Shown here: positions 7,415-14,139 of the stretch, in pieces
Numbering within the stretch: position 1 is the stretch's first letter
How the letters are laid out: each line of letters begins with the position of its first letter
Assembly (NCBI GenBank): GCA_964526565.1
Contig: CAZGMC010000085.1
Coordinates: forward strand, 1 to 18,043
Direction of reading: 5' to 3'
DNA length: 18,043 nucleotides
From: CAZGMC01 sp964526565
Lineage (GTDB): Bacteria > Pseudomonadota > Alphaproteobacteria > DSM-16000 > Inquilinaceae
The notes under the pieces: model-generated
Seen by the model: the letters and a program-made list of their open reading frames with translations, nothing else
Told to the model about the DNA's origin: nothing
Database searches by the model: none
Made by a program: the position numbers and the translations under genes

Positions 7415-7973
7415 CGGTGGGCGGCGCTGCCCCGCCCGCCGTCGCGCCTTCCGCACCCTGCTGCTGGCGGGCGCGCAACGCTTCCACCTGGCGGCGATAG
7501 AGGGCGGCGAAGTCGATCGGCTGGATCAGCAGCGGCGGGAAGCCGCCATTGCGCGTCGCCTCGGCGATCACCGCGCGGGCAAAGGGGAACAGCAGGCGCG
7601 GCGTCTCGATCAGCAGCAGTGGCCCGGCCTGCTCCTTGGGCACGCTGCTCAGCGTGACGACGCCGCCATAGGCCAGCTCGATCAGGAACGCCTGCGTGTC
7701 ATCGCTGACTTTCGCGTCGCCCTTGATCGTCAGCACCACCTCGAAGGTCTGCTCGTTGAGCTGGTTGGTCCGCACGTCGACATGCACGCTGACCTGCGGC
7801 GCGCCGGCCCCGGACATCAGGCTGCGTGGCGCGTTCGGGTTCTCGAACGACAGATCCTTGACGTACTGGGCGCTGATGTGCAGCGACGGCGCGTCCTGCT
7901 GCTGCGGCTGCTGCTGCTGCGGCTGCGGCTGCTGCGGCGGCGGGCTCTGCGGCGGCTGTTTCTCGTCGGCCAT
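7407..7973 (-). CDS. secB: Protein-export chaperone SecB
   Basis: Cytoplasmic chaperone of 188 residues that holds preproteins unfolded and delivers them to SecA. The SecB core runs from about residue 29 (PSLHISAQYVKDLSFENPNA) through VDVRTNQLNEQTFEVVL to the ETPRLLFPFARAVIAEATRNGGFPPLLIQPIDF segment near 125-157, all strongly family-like. Two things are unusual: an N-terminal extension rich in Gln and Pro (about residues 6-27) and an Ala/Gly tail. The ATG at 7973 is supported by a good Shine-Dalgarno (AAGGAG, 7 bases upstream). The stop codon TGA lies inside the last unit of the 15-bp repeat array. It lies 103 bp downstream of fxsA on the same strand. Confidence 0.97.
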   Translation of the reverse strand: MADEKQPPQSPPPQQPQPQQQQPQQQDAPSLHISAQYVKDLSFENPNAPRSLMSGAGAPQVSVHVDVRTNQLNEQTFEVVLTIKGDAKVSDDTQAFLIELAYGGVVTLSSVPKEQAGPLLLIETPRLLFPFARAVIAEATRNGGFPPLLIQPIDFAALYRRQVEALRARQQQGAEGATAGGAAPPTVN

Positions 7974-8076
7974 CGGCGTCTCCTTCGAATGCGCTGCGGC
8001 GGGTGCGCATCACCAGCCGGCGCTTGGCTAACACGGAACCGCGAGCCGGACAACCGGCCCGCGCCGGCCTTCGCCG

Positions 8077-8742
8077 TCAGGAGGAGCCGCTCTCGGGGCC
8101 GCTCTCGGGGCCGCTCTCGGGGCCGCTCTCGGAGCCGCCCCCGGAGCCGCCCCCGCGCCGGCCCCAGCGCGACCGCTCGACCGGCGGCAGGTCGGTGTCG
8201 GTGAGCTCGCCGGTTGCGCCGGCCTCGCCGTTCTCGGCCGGGTTGTTCTCGACCTCGGTGAAATCGGCATCGATCACGCCGTCGCTGCGGCCCGGCGCCG
8301 CCCCCGGACCACGGCCGGCGCCATCGGGTCGAACCGGCCCGTGCCGCGGCCCGCCCGGCGTGGCGCGCAGGTCGACGTACACGGCGCCGCGGCGCCGCAG
8401 CCGGCGCACCATCCATCCGCCCACCGCGCGGCGCACCCCGGGCACGAACAGCAGGAAGCCGACCGTGTCGGTAAGGAAGCCGGGCGTCAGCAGCAGCGCC
8501 CCTGCGGCGAACAGACACAGCCCGTCGAACAGCGGCCCGACCGGCATGACCCCGCGGTCGAGCTGGCCCTGCGCCGTCCGCAGGGTGCGCAGCCCCTGGG
8601 CCCGCAGCAGCGCCGCCCCGGCCACCGCCGTCAGCACGATGACGGCCAGCGTCGGCAGCAGCCCGATCAGGCCGCCGACCTGGATGAACAGCGCGATCTC
8701 GGCCAGTGGCACGACGATCAGCGCGACCAACAGGATACCCAT
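8077..8742 (-). CDS. fxsA: FxsA family membrane protein
   Basis: Inner-membrane protein of 221 residues. The FxsA domain fills residues 1-120: an initial helix (ILLVALIVVPLAEIALFIQV), a second (LLPTLAVIVLTAVAGAALL), the conserved GLRTLRTAQGQLDRG loop, then GLCLFAAGALLLTPGFLTDTVGFLLFVP. FxsA was named for relieving F-plasmid exclusion of phage T7; its normal role is not well known. The C-terminal 100 residues are Gly/Pro/Arg-rich and end in a SESGPESGPESGPES run encoded by 12-bp repeats. The start has a clear AAGGAAAA Shine-Dalgarno. It is divergent from the Tim44-like gene, sharing the 193-bp region between them, and probably leads an fxsA-secB transcript. Confidence 0.93.
   Translation of the reverse strand: MGILLVALIVVPLAEIALFIQVGGLIGLLPTLAVIVLTAVAGAALLRAQGLRTLRTAQGQLDRGVMPVGPLFDGLCLFAAGALLLTPGFLTDTVGFLLFVPGVRRAVGGWMVRRLRRRGAVYVDLRATPGGPRHGPVRPDGAGRGPGAAPGRSDGVIDADFTEVENNPAENGEAGATGELTDTDLPPVERSRWGRRGGGSGGGSESGPESGPESGPESGSS
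8089..8148. repeat. 12-bp in-frame tandem repeat in the 3' end of fxsA
   Basis: Five units of 12 bp. Three are identical (GCTCTCGGGGCC at 8089, 8101 and 8113), one has a single change (8125) and one is more diverged (8137). On the coding strand each gives Gly-Pro/Ser-Glu-Ser type tetrapeptides. Gain or loss of a unit keeps the frame, so the tail length can vary without destroying the protein. Confidence 0.9.
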
Positions 8743-8876
8743 GAGTTTTCCTTGCTCTCCGCCGTCCGACGGCCTATCTCAGGATGGCGATCGGCACGGG
8801 CGCCCGAGCAGCGCGTGACACGCGAAGCCGGAGCAGCACGAAATGAACAGGTAATGCCGCTGCCGCGGCGAATCCA

Positions 8877-8893
8877 GGGTAACCGGTTTACCC
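8877..8893. promoter_or_regulatory. Dyad upstream of the Tim44-like gene (operator candidate)
   Basis: GGGTAACCGGTTTACCC contains the perfect 8-bp palindrome AACCGGTT (8881-8888), flanked by GGGT and ACCC displaced by one extra T. It lies 43 bp upstream of the Tim44-like start within the divergent fxsA/Tim44 region, a natural place for an operator acting on either gene. No regulator for it is encoded in the window. Confidence 0.4.
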
Positions 8894-8935
8894 GCACAAC
8901 CCCCGCGACCGGACGGACCGACCGAGCTGCATGTG

Positions 8936-9631
8936 ATGGGTGGAGACTTCGACCTTATCCAGATTCTGATCTTCGCCGCTGTCGCCGCCGTCCTCATCTA
9001 CAGGCTGCGCAGCGTGCTGGGTCGGCGCACGGGCCATGAGCGGCAGCGGCGCCATCCGTTCGAGTCGCGCGGTGAGGAGGCGCGGCAGGGCGCGGAAGGG
9101 CGGACATCAGACAATGTCGTCCACCTGCCTGAGCGGCCGCGCGCCGAGGGCGAGGAGTTGGAGCCGGAGACGCCGCCGTCGCTGGCGGCCGGCCTGACCC
9201 AGGTCCGCATTGCCGATCCGGGGTTCGATGCCGGTTCGTTCACCCACGGCGCCAAGATGGCCTTTGCCATGATTGTGGAGGCGTTCGCCCAGGGCGACTC
9301 GGGGACGCTGCGGCCCCTGCTCAGCGACGACCTGTTCGACGAGTTCAGCAGCGTGATCCGCCGCCGGGTCGCCCAGGGCGAGACGCACGAAACCCGGCTC
9401 GTCGACATGAAATCGGCGGAGATTCTGGAAGCGCGGATGGATGGCCGCACCGCCTTCGTCACCGTGAAGTTCGTGACGGAGCAGATCAACGTCACCCGCG
9501 ACGAACAGGGTGATGTGGTCGACGGTGACCCTGACACGGCGCTTGAACTGGTCGACATCTGGACATTCGCGCGCAACACCCGCTCCAGCGATCCCAACTG
9601 GACCCTGGTCGAGACGCGCACGCCCAACTGA
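8936..9631 (+). CDS. Tim44-like domain protein (TimA)
   Basis: Membrane-anchored protein of 231 residues with a bacterial Tim44-like domain. An N-terminal helix (about residues 8-22, LIFAAVAAVLIYRL) is followed by a charged, low-complexity linker (25-75) and the Tim44/MBA1-type domain from about 90: FDAGSFTHGAKMAFAMIVEAFAQGD, then LRPLLSDDLFDEFSSVIRRR, and a C-terminal beta sheet ending VDIWTFARNTRSSDPNWTLVET. Mitochondrial Tim44 docks Hsp70 at the import pore; alphaproteobacterial TimA is thought to be its relative, with an unclear role at the inner membrane. ATG 8936 is preferred; a GTG one codon earlier (8933) is equally possible. Placement opposite fxsA-secB matches other Rhodospirillales-type genomes. 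Confidence 0.9.
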   Translation: MGGDFDLIQILIFAAVAAVLIYRLRSVLGRRTGHERQRRHPFESRGEEARQGAEGRTSDNVVHLPERPRAEGEELEPETPPSLAAGLTQVRIADPGFDAGSFTHGAKMAFAMIVEAFAQGDSGTLRPLLSDDLFDEFSSVIRRRVAQGETHETRLVDMKSAEILEARMDGRTAFVTVKFVTEQINVTRDEQGDVVDGDPDTALELVDIWTFARNTRSSDPNWTLVETRTPN

Positions 9632-9697
9632 TCCCGCTCGCCCTGGCCCGTCCCGGACCGCCCCGGACCGCCCTGGGCCGCCCCGGCACCGGCCGCG

Positions 9698-9730
9698 CCG
9701 CTTCCGCCCTGCGGGAGCGGCTTCTGGGTT
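9698..9730 (+). terminator. Strong GC hairpin downstream of the Tim44-like gene
   Basis: A 10-bp stem (9698-9707 with 9711-9720) contains one T-G wobble and closes on a three-base CCT loop. Only a weak T-rich stretch follows (CTTCTGGGTT), so it is an imperfect Rho-independent terminator. It sits 66 bp after the Tim44-like stop and 170 bp before lutA, which fits a transcript boundary between them. Confidence 0.5.
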
Positions 9731-9889
9731 GCGCGGTTCTGGCGCACGGAAATCGGCCCGGTGCTGCCGGCGGCCTTGCCAGACAGGCGGCCCGCCTTCA
9801 TTCTTTGTCGTCAATTCTGGCGAAAATGCCTGGTCAGCCTGCGGCCCTGCGGGCTGCCGCGATGCTGCCGCCACTGGGAAGCCGCGCCA

Positions 9890-10690
9890 ATGACAGCGCC
9901 CCGCCCCGCCCCGCCCGACTCGCCACTTGGCGCCGGCCCACGGGTGGGCCTGTTCGTGACCTGCCTGGTCGACCTGTTCCGGCCGACGGTCGGCTTCGCC
10001 GCGCTCAAGCTGCTGCAGGATGCCGGCTGTCGGGTCGCGGTGCCGGACGTGCAGGTCTGCTGCGGCCAGCCGGCCTACAATTCCGGCGACCGGCGCGACG
10101 CCGCCGCCATCGCCCGCCAGGTGGTCGCCGCCTTCGAGGCGTTCGACCATGTCGTGGTGCCGTCCGGGTCGTGCGGCGGCACGATCCGCGAGCACTATCC
10201 GCGCCTGCTCGGTGACGACCCGGCGTGGGCGCCACGCGCCCGCCGTGTCGCCGCCCGCACCTGGGAGCTGGTCTCGTTCCTGACCGACGTGCTCGGCCGC
10301 GACCGGGTCGAGGATGCCGCCTTCACCGGGACGGTCACCTATCACGACTCCTGCTCCGGCCTGCGCGAGCTGGGCATCCGCGACCAGCCGCGCCGGCTGC
10401 TCGCCTCGGTCGCCGGGCTGGAGCTCGTCGAGCTGGCCGAGGCCGAGGTGTGCTGCGGCTTCGGCGGCGCCTTCTGCGTCAAGTATCCGGAGATCTCCAA
10501 TCGCATGGTGGCGGACAAGACCGCCACCATCGCCGCCACCGGTGCCGACACGGTGCTGGCCGGCGACCTCGGCTGCCTGCTCAACATCGCCGGCAAGCTG
10601 TCGCGCGACGGCGTGCCGTGCCGGGCCCGCCATGTCGCCGAGGTGCTGGCCGGCATGGCCGACACGCCGGCCATCGGCGAACCGGCCTGA
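9890..10690 (+). CDS. lutA: L-lactate utilisation (Fe-S) protein LutA
   Basis: Subunit of the LutABC (YkgEFG-type) L-lactate-oxidising complex, 266 residues. It carries the two CCG (heterodisulfide-reductase-like) domains of the family: first CCGQPAYNSGD with Cys57-Cys58 and Cys95 in SGSCGG; second Cys155 in HDSCSGLRELG and Cys188-Cys189 in CCGFGGAFCVKYPEIS. These cysteines bind an iron-sulfur cluster. ATG 9890 was chosen because the family-conserved GLFVTCLVDLFRP strand begins about 20 residues in; a frame extending to 9761 would add 43 unrelated residues. The Shine-Dalgarno is weak (GGGAAG). It is the first gene of the lut operon, 39 bp before lutB. No LutR-type regulator or lactate permease lies in the window. 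Confidence 0.95.
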   Translation: MTAPRPAPPDSPLGAGPRVGLFVTCLVDLFRPTVGFAALKLLQDAGCRVAVPDVQVCCGQPAYNSGDRRDAAAIARQVVAAFEAFDHVVVPSGSCGGTIREHYPRLLGDDPAWAPRARRVAARTWELVSFLTDVLGRDRVEDAAFTGTVTYHDSCSGLRELGIRDQPRRLLASVAGLELVELAEAEVCCGFGGAFCVKYPEISNRMVADKTATIAATGADTVLAGDLGCLLNIAGKLSRDGVPCRARHVAEVLAGMADTPAIGEPA

Positions 10691-10729
10691 CCGGGCCGAC
10701 CCTGGCGCCACCGGATCGAGGATCCCGTC

Positions 10730-12151
10730 ATGCAGACCACCGCCCACGCCTTCGTCGAACACGCGCACAAGGCGCTGGCCGATGAGCAGCTGCGCCGCGC
10801 CCTGCTCAACATGAAGCCGGGCTTCCAGGACCGCCGCGCCCAGGCCGTCGCCCGCCTGCCAGAGTGGGAAGACCTGCGCGACCAGGCCCGCGCGATCAAG
10901 GACCACGCCCTGGCCCACCTCGACGCCTACCTGGAGCGGTTCGAGGCCAGGGTCCTGGAGAGCGGCGGCCATGTCCACTGGGCGCGCACCGCCGAGGAGG
11001 CCTGCGCCGCCGTCCACGAGATCTGCGAGGCGGCCGGCGCCCGCACCGTGACCAAGGGCAAGTCGATGGTGGCCGAGGAGATCGGCCTCAACCCGTACCT
11101 GGAGGCGCGTGGCCTGGTGCCGGTCGAAACCGACCTCGGCGAATACATCATCCAGCTTCGCCACGAGCCGCCGAGCCACATCATCGCCCCGGCCCTGCAC
11201 CTCAACAAGGAGCAGATCGCGGAAGACTTCTACCGCGCTCACACCCAGTTCGCCGCTGACCGGTCGCTGGCCGAGCCGCGCGCCCTGTGCGACGAGGCGC
11301 GTCTGGTCCTGCGCCGCCAGTTCCTCGCCGCCGATGTCGGCATCACCGGCGCCAATTTCCTGATTGCCGAGACCGGCTCCACGGTGATCGTCACCAACGA
11401 GGGCAATGGCGACCTGACCCAGACGCTGCCGCGCGTCCACGTGGTGGTCACCTCGATCGACAAGGTCGTGCCGACGCTGGAGGATGCGACGCTGATCCTG
11501 CGCCTGCTGGCCCGCTCGGCGACCGGGCAGGAGCAGAGCGCCTACACGACCTTCTCGACCGGGCCGAGACGGCCGGACGACGCGGACGGGCCGGAGGCGT
11601 TCCACGTGGTGATCGTCGACAACGGCCGCAGCGCCATCCTGGGCTCCGAGGCGCGGGACGTGCTGCGCTGCATCCGCTGCGGCGCCTGCATCAACCACTG
11701 CCCGATCTATGCCGCGGTCGGCGGTCACGCCTATGGCTGGGTCGTGCCGGGGCCGATCGGCGCGGCGCTGGATCCGGCCATGATCGGCCTGGCCGAGGCA
11801 CACCATCTGCCCAACGCCTCCACCTTTTGCGGGCGGTGCGAGAGCGTCTGCCCCATGAGAATCCCGCTGCCGGCGATCATGCGGCACTGGCGCGAGCGCG
11901 AGTTCGAGGCACGGCTGAACCCGCCGGCGCAGCGCTACGGCCTGCGGCTGTGGGCCTGGGCGGCACGGCGGCCATGGCTCTACCGCCTGGGCGCCGGGCT
12001 GGCGGCGGCAGCCCTGCGCCGGCTGGGCGGGCGCCGCGGGCGGCTGAAGAAGCTGCCGCTGGCCGGCGGCTGGACCGACTGGCGCGACCTGCCGGCGCCC
12101 GAGGGCGAGACCTTCCACCGGCGCTACGCACGCCTCACGCGGACGACCTGA
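10730..12151 (+). CDS. lutB: L-lactate utilisation iron-sulfur protein LutB
   Basis: Central subunit of the LutABC complex, 473 residues, passing electrons from L-lactate oxidation to pyruvate. The N-terminal two thirds is the LUD domain (TVTKGKSMVAEEIGLNPYLE, then LPRVHVVVTSIDKVVPTLED). A ferredoxin-like part follows with CIRCGACINHCP (Cys314, 317, 320, 324) and CGRCESVCP (Cys367, 370, 374), ligands for 4Fe-4S clusters. The C terminus (about 395-473) is Arg- and Trp-rich, including WAWAARRPWLYRLGAGLAAA. Start at ATG 10730 has a GAGG Shine-Dalgarno eight bases upstream. lutC follows after three bases. Length and motifs are complete, so the gene looks functional. Confidence 0.96.
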   Translation: MQTTAHAFVEHAHKALADEQLRRALLNMKPGFQDRRAQAVARLPEWEDLRDQARAIKDHALAHLDAYLERFEARVLESGGHVHWARTAEEACAAVHEICEAAGARTVTKGKSMVAEEIGLNPYLEARGLVPVETDLGEYIIQLRHEPPSHIIAPALHLNKEQIAEDFYRAHTQFAADRSLAEPRALCDEARLVLRRQFLAADVGITGANFLIAETGSTVIVTNEGNGDLTQTLPRVHVVVTSIDKVVPTLEDATLILRLLARSATGQEQSAYTTFSTGPRRPDDADGPEAFHVVIVDNGRSAILGSEARDVLRCIRCGACINHCPIYAAVGGHAYGWVVPGPIGAALDPAMIGLAEAHHLPNASTFCGRCESVCPMRIPLPAIMRHWREREFEARLNPPAQRYGLRLWAWAARRPWLYRLGAGLAAAALRRLGGRRGRLKKLPLAGGWTDWRDLPAPEGETFHRRYARLTRTT

Positions 12152-12154
12152 GCC

Positions 12155-12832
12155 ATGAGCGAGGCGCGCGACCGGATCCTGGCCGGCATCCGCACGTCGC
12201 TGCGGTGCGGCGATGTGGACGGCAGCGCGGCGAGAGCCGCCGTCGAGGAGCGCGTGCGCGCGCATCCGCGCGGGCTGGTGCCGGCGCGGGCGCAGCTGCC
12301 CCACGCCGCGCAGGTCGACCTGTTCGTGCGCATGGCCGAGGGCGTGGCGGCGACGGTGGCGCGCGTTGCCGACGCCGACGCCGTGCCCGATGCGGTCGCC
12401 GGCTACCTGACCGGCCTCAACCTGCCGCAGCAGGTCCGGGCCGCCCCCGACCCGCTGCTCGACGCCCTGCCCTGGGGCCGGCGGCCGATGCTGGAGATGA
12501 CGCGCGGCCGCGCCGAGGCCGACGACCTGGTCAGCCTGACCGCAGCGCTGGCCGGAGTGGCCGAGACCGGCACGCTGGTCGTGCGCTCCGGCGCCGACCA
12601 TCCGACAACGCTCAACTTCCTGCCGGACAACCACATCGTCGTGCTGGCCGCGGACCGGATCGTCGGCGCCTACGAGGATGTCTGGGACCGGCTGCGGGCC
12701 CTGGGGCCGCTGCCGCGCACCGTCACCTGGATCACCGGGCCGTCGCGCACCGGCGACATCGAGCAGAAGATTCAGCTCGGCGCCCACGGGCCGCGCCGGC
12801 TGCACATCGTCCTGGTCGGGAATGGCGGATAG
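12155..12832 (+). CDS. lutC: L-lactate utilisation protein LutC (LUD domain)
   Basis: Third component of the LutABC complex, 225 residues, a LUD-domain protein. The family pattern is visible at DLVSLTAALAGVAETGTLVV (about 125-145), HPTTLNFLPDNHIVVL (about 150-165), and the C-terminal ITGPSRTGDIEQKIQLGAHG followed by LHIVLVGN. It has no iron-sulfur cysteine motif, as expected of LutC. It starts three bases after the lutB stop and is surely co-transcribed. Its stop lies five bases before the ATG of the Smr-domain gene, so the latter may ride on the same transcript. Confidence 0.95.
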   Translation: MSEARDRILAGIRTSLRCGDVDGSAARAAVEERVRAHPRGLVPARAQLPHAAQVDLFVRMAEGVAATVARVADADAVPDAVAGYLTGLNLPQQVRAAPDPLLDALPWGRRPMLEMTRGRAEADDLVSLTAALAGVAETGTLVVRSGADHPTTLNFLPDNHIVVLAADRIVGAYEDVWDRLRALGPLPRTVTWITGPSRTGDIEQKIQLGAHGPRRLHIVLVGNGG

Positions 12833-12837
12833 GCGTG

Positions 12838-13443
12838 ATGGCGCGGCGGCCGACGCGCGAGGAGTTGGAGCTGTGGCGCTCGGCCATGGCCGGCGTCCGG
12901 CGGCTGCCCGGCGCCGGCCAGGAGCATGAGCTGCCGCCCGGGGAGCGGCCGCCGGAGGGCTTCGCCGAGGCCATGACGCGGGCCATGGCGCCGCCGGCCG
13001 CCGCCCAGGCCGCCGCCCAGGCCGCCGCCCCGGCCGCCACCGTCAGCAAGCAGGCCGCGCCCGGCCGGCAGCAGCCGCCACCGACGCCAGCGCTGACGCC
13101 GGGCACGACCGCCGGCGTCGACCGCCGCACCGCCGAACGGGTGCGCAAGGGCCGGCTGCCCGTCGAGGCGACCCTCGACCTGCACGGCCTGCGCCAGGCC
13201 GAAGCCCATCACGCCCTGGCCGGCTTCGTCGCGCGCTGCCACGGCGACGGCCGCCGACTGGTGCTGGTCGTCACCGGCAAGGGCACCTTCCGCGACAACG
13301 CCGGCATCCTGCGCGCCCAGGTGCCGCGCTGGCTCAACGAGCCCGGCCTGCGCGACAAGGTGCTGAGCCTGCACCCGGCCCAGCCCCGCCACGGCGGCGC
13401 AGGTGCCTTCTACCTGTTCCTGAAGCGCCGCCGCGAGCGGTGA
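12838..13443 (+). CDS. Smr-domain protein (putative endonuclease/nicking enzyme)
   Basis: Protein of 201 residues with a C-terminal Smr domain (MutS2/small MutS-related), associated with DNA nicking or RNA cleavage. The hallmark LDLHG lies at about residues 113-117, followed by the AHHALAGFV helix, and the second motif TGKG at 146-149; the C-terminal FYLFLKRRRER is also typical. Residues about 55-95 are an Ala/Pro/Gln-rich linker encoded by imperfect short repeats. ATG 12838 begins the conserved MARRPTREELELWR; GTG at 12835 is an alternative. In several Rhodospirillales this gene sits next to Tim44 and a lytic transglycosylase; here the lut operon lies between Tim44 and smr. Confidence 0.92.
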   Translation: MARRPTREELELWRSAMAGVRRLPGAGQEHELPPGERPPEGFAEAMTRAMAPPAAAQAAAQAAAPAATVSKQAAPGRQQPPPTPALTPGTTAGVDRRTAERVRKGRLPVEATLDLHGLRQAEAHHALAGFVARCHGDGRRLVLVVTGKGTFRDNAGILRAQVPRWLNEPGLRDKVLSLHPAQPRHGGAGAFYLFLKRRRER

Positions 13444-13471
13444 CGCCGCCGGCTGCAACCGCTCGCAACCC

Positions 13472-13529
13472 GTAGGCTGGCGCTGAGCAACGCGAAGCCC
13501 AGCTGGCTGCCGCGTTACCCGGCGGCGCC
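13472..13529. repeat. REP-like palindromic element, copy A
   Basis: The first 32 bp (13472-13503), beginning GTAGGCTGGCGCTGAGC, match the reverse complement of 14071-14101 with only a short change in the loop. The next 25 bp (13505-13529) recur exactly in direct orientation at 14029-14053. The GCTGAGC and GCCCAGC arms can fold into a hairpin around a CGCGAA loop. Such TAGGCTGG...GCCCAGC elements are a widespread class of intergenic palindromes. It lies 29 bp after the smr stop and could help end or stabilise that transcript. Confidence 0.8.
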
Positions 13530-13734
13530 TGGCACGCACCACAGGATTAAGGCGTATCCAATCCGCAAAGCTCGGCTATTATCAGTAGGGCTAGGTTGGT
13601 CGGAGTCGCGCTCTACCGCTTCCCAGTCGGCGTTGGATCGTGGCGTGCCGGGCTTGCCGTCGGACATCAGCACACCCGCGTAGCCATGGTGGCGGGCGCG
13701 CAGAGGACATCCTTGCTACGAGCGGGTGCTGTCA
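13530..13734. other. Intergenic stretch between REP copy A and the small membrane protein
   Basis: A 205-bp stretch downstream of smr and downstream (3') of the convergent minus-strand gene. It is moderately AT-rich at 13540-13600. I see no supported gene, RNA or clear terminator; the frame at 13596-13778 has no recognisable protein character. Confidence 0.4.
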
Positions 13735-13965
13735 TCAGATCACCTGCAGGACCAGGATGCCGAGGGCAGCGCCGGTGACGCCAGTGAGGATGAAGAGCGC
13801 GATCACCTGCGCATACGTCCGGCCCAGGCTGGCGGCGGTCGCGAGCGGGCGGCGGGTCCGGGCGGCGGCGCCGACGAACTCGAAGATGGCGACGGCGAGC
13901 GCGACAGCGATCGCGTGCCCGACGAAGACGAAGGCCATACCAATGACTGTCAGTGACGTGATCAT
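13735..13965 (-). CDS. Small two-helix membrane protein, unknown function
   Basis: A 76-residue protein with two predicted transmembrane helices: ITSLTVIGMAFVFVGHAIAVALAVAIFEFVG (about 2-32), a basic loop with RTRRP (about 36-40), then VIALFILTGVTGAALGILVLQVI (about 54-76). I do not recognise a family. ATG 13965 is preceded by a GAGAGGATGAGAAG Shine-Dalgarno region. That region and start are duplicated exactly 33 bp upstream, so a second start at 13998 would add the 11 residues MITHHQREDEK. The shorter form is preferred because the extra residues are simply translated RBS sequence. REP-like elements lie on both sides. Confidence 0.6.
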   Translation of the reverse strand: MITSLTVIGMAFVFVGHAIAVALAVAIFEFVGAAARTRRPLATAASLGRTYAQVIALFILTGVTGAALGILVLQVI

Positions 13966-14022
13966 CTTCTCATCCTCTCTTTGATGATGCGTGATCATCT
14001 TCTCATCCTCTCTTTGATGATG
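13957..14022. repeat. 33-bp perfect tandem duplication carrying RBS and start codon
   Basis: Positions 13957-13989 and 13990-14022 are identical 33-bp copies, beginning CGTGATCATCTTCTC and ending TTGATGATG on the plus strand. On the minus strand each copy contains a purine-rich Shine-Dalgarno followed by ATGATCACG, so the small membrane protein has two complete in-frame initiation sites 33 bp apart. Perfect identity points to a recent duplication or maintained selection. Confidence 0.95.
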
Positions 14023-14025
14023 GTG

Positions 14026-14101
14026 GTAGGCTGCCGCGTTACCCGGCGGCGCCGGCGCGGACGGATGGATGCTGGGCTTCGCGGGCTCAGCGCCAGCCTA
14101 C
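14026..14101. repeat. REP-like palindromic element, copy B
   Basis: A 76-bp element bounded by GTAGGCTG (14026-14033) and its reverse complement CAGCCTAC (14094-14101). It holds the two modules of copy A in rearranged order: the 25-bp direct module at 14029-14053 and the inverted 31-bp module at 14071-14101, separated by a short unique spacer. With copy A it brackets the small membrane gene. Confidence 0.8.
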
Positions 14102-14139
14102 AGGTGCTACATGTGCTCCGCCCGGCCTACCGGTGTCCG

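Noticed and set aside
7025..7456. Repeat-encoded protein extension of BamD (RPSTD repeats)
   Set aside because: The frame is open only by periodicity and crosses undetermined bases. BamD has its own signal peptide and lipobox from 7024.
7696..8031. A cysteine/glycine-rich 111-codon plus-strand ORF
   Set aside because: Its Cys/Gly run is merely the antisense reading of the SecB Gln codons.
9824..9862. Hairpin CAGCCTGC...GCGGGCTG just upstream of lutA as an attenuator or riboswitch
   Set aside because: It is a single GC-rich 8-bp stem with a wobble, without a T run or further conserved structure; stems of this kind are common by chance at this GC content.
9107..12805. A minus-strand open frame of 1232 codons
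   Set aside because: It lies opposite the Tim44-like gene and the whole lut operon, has no recognisable domain and is Gln/Arg/Gly-rich throughout. It is the usual antisense shadow of high-GC coding DNA.
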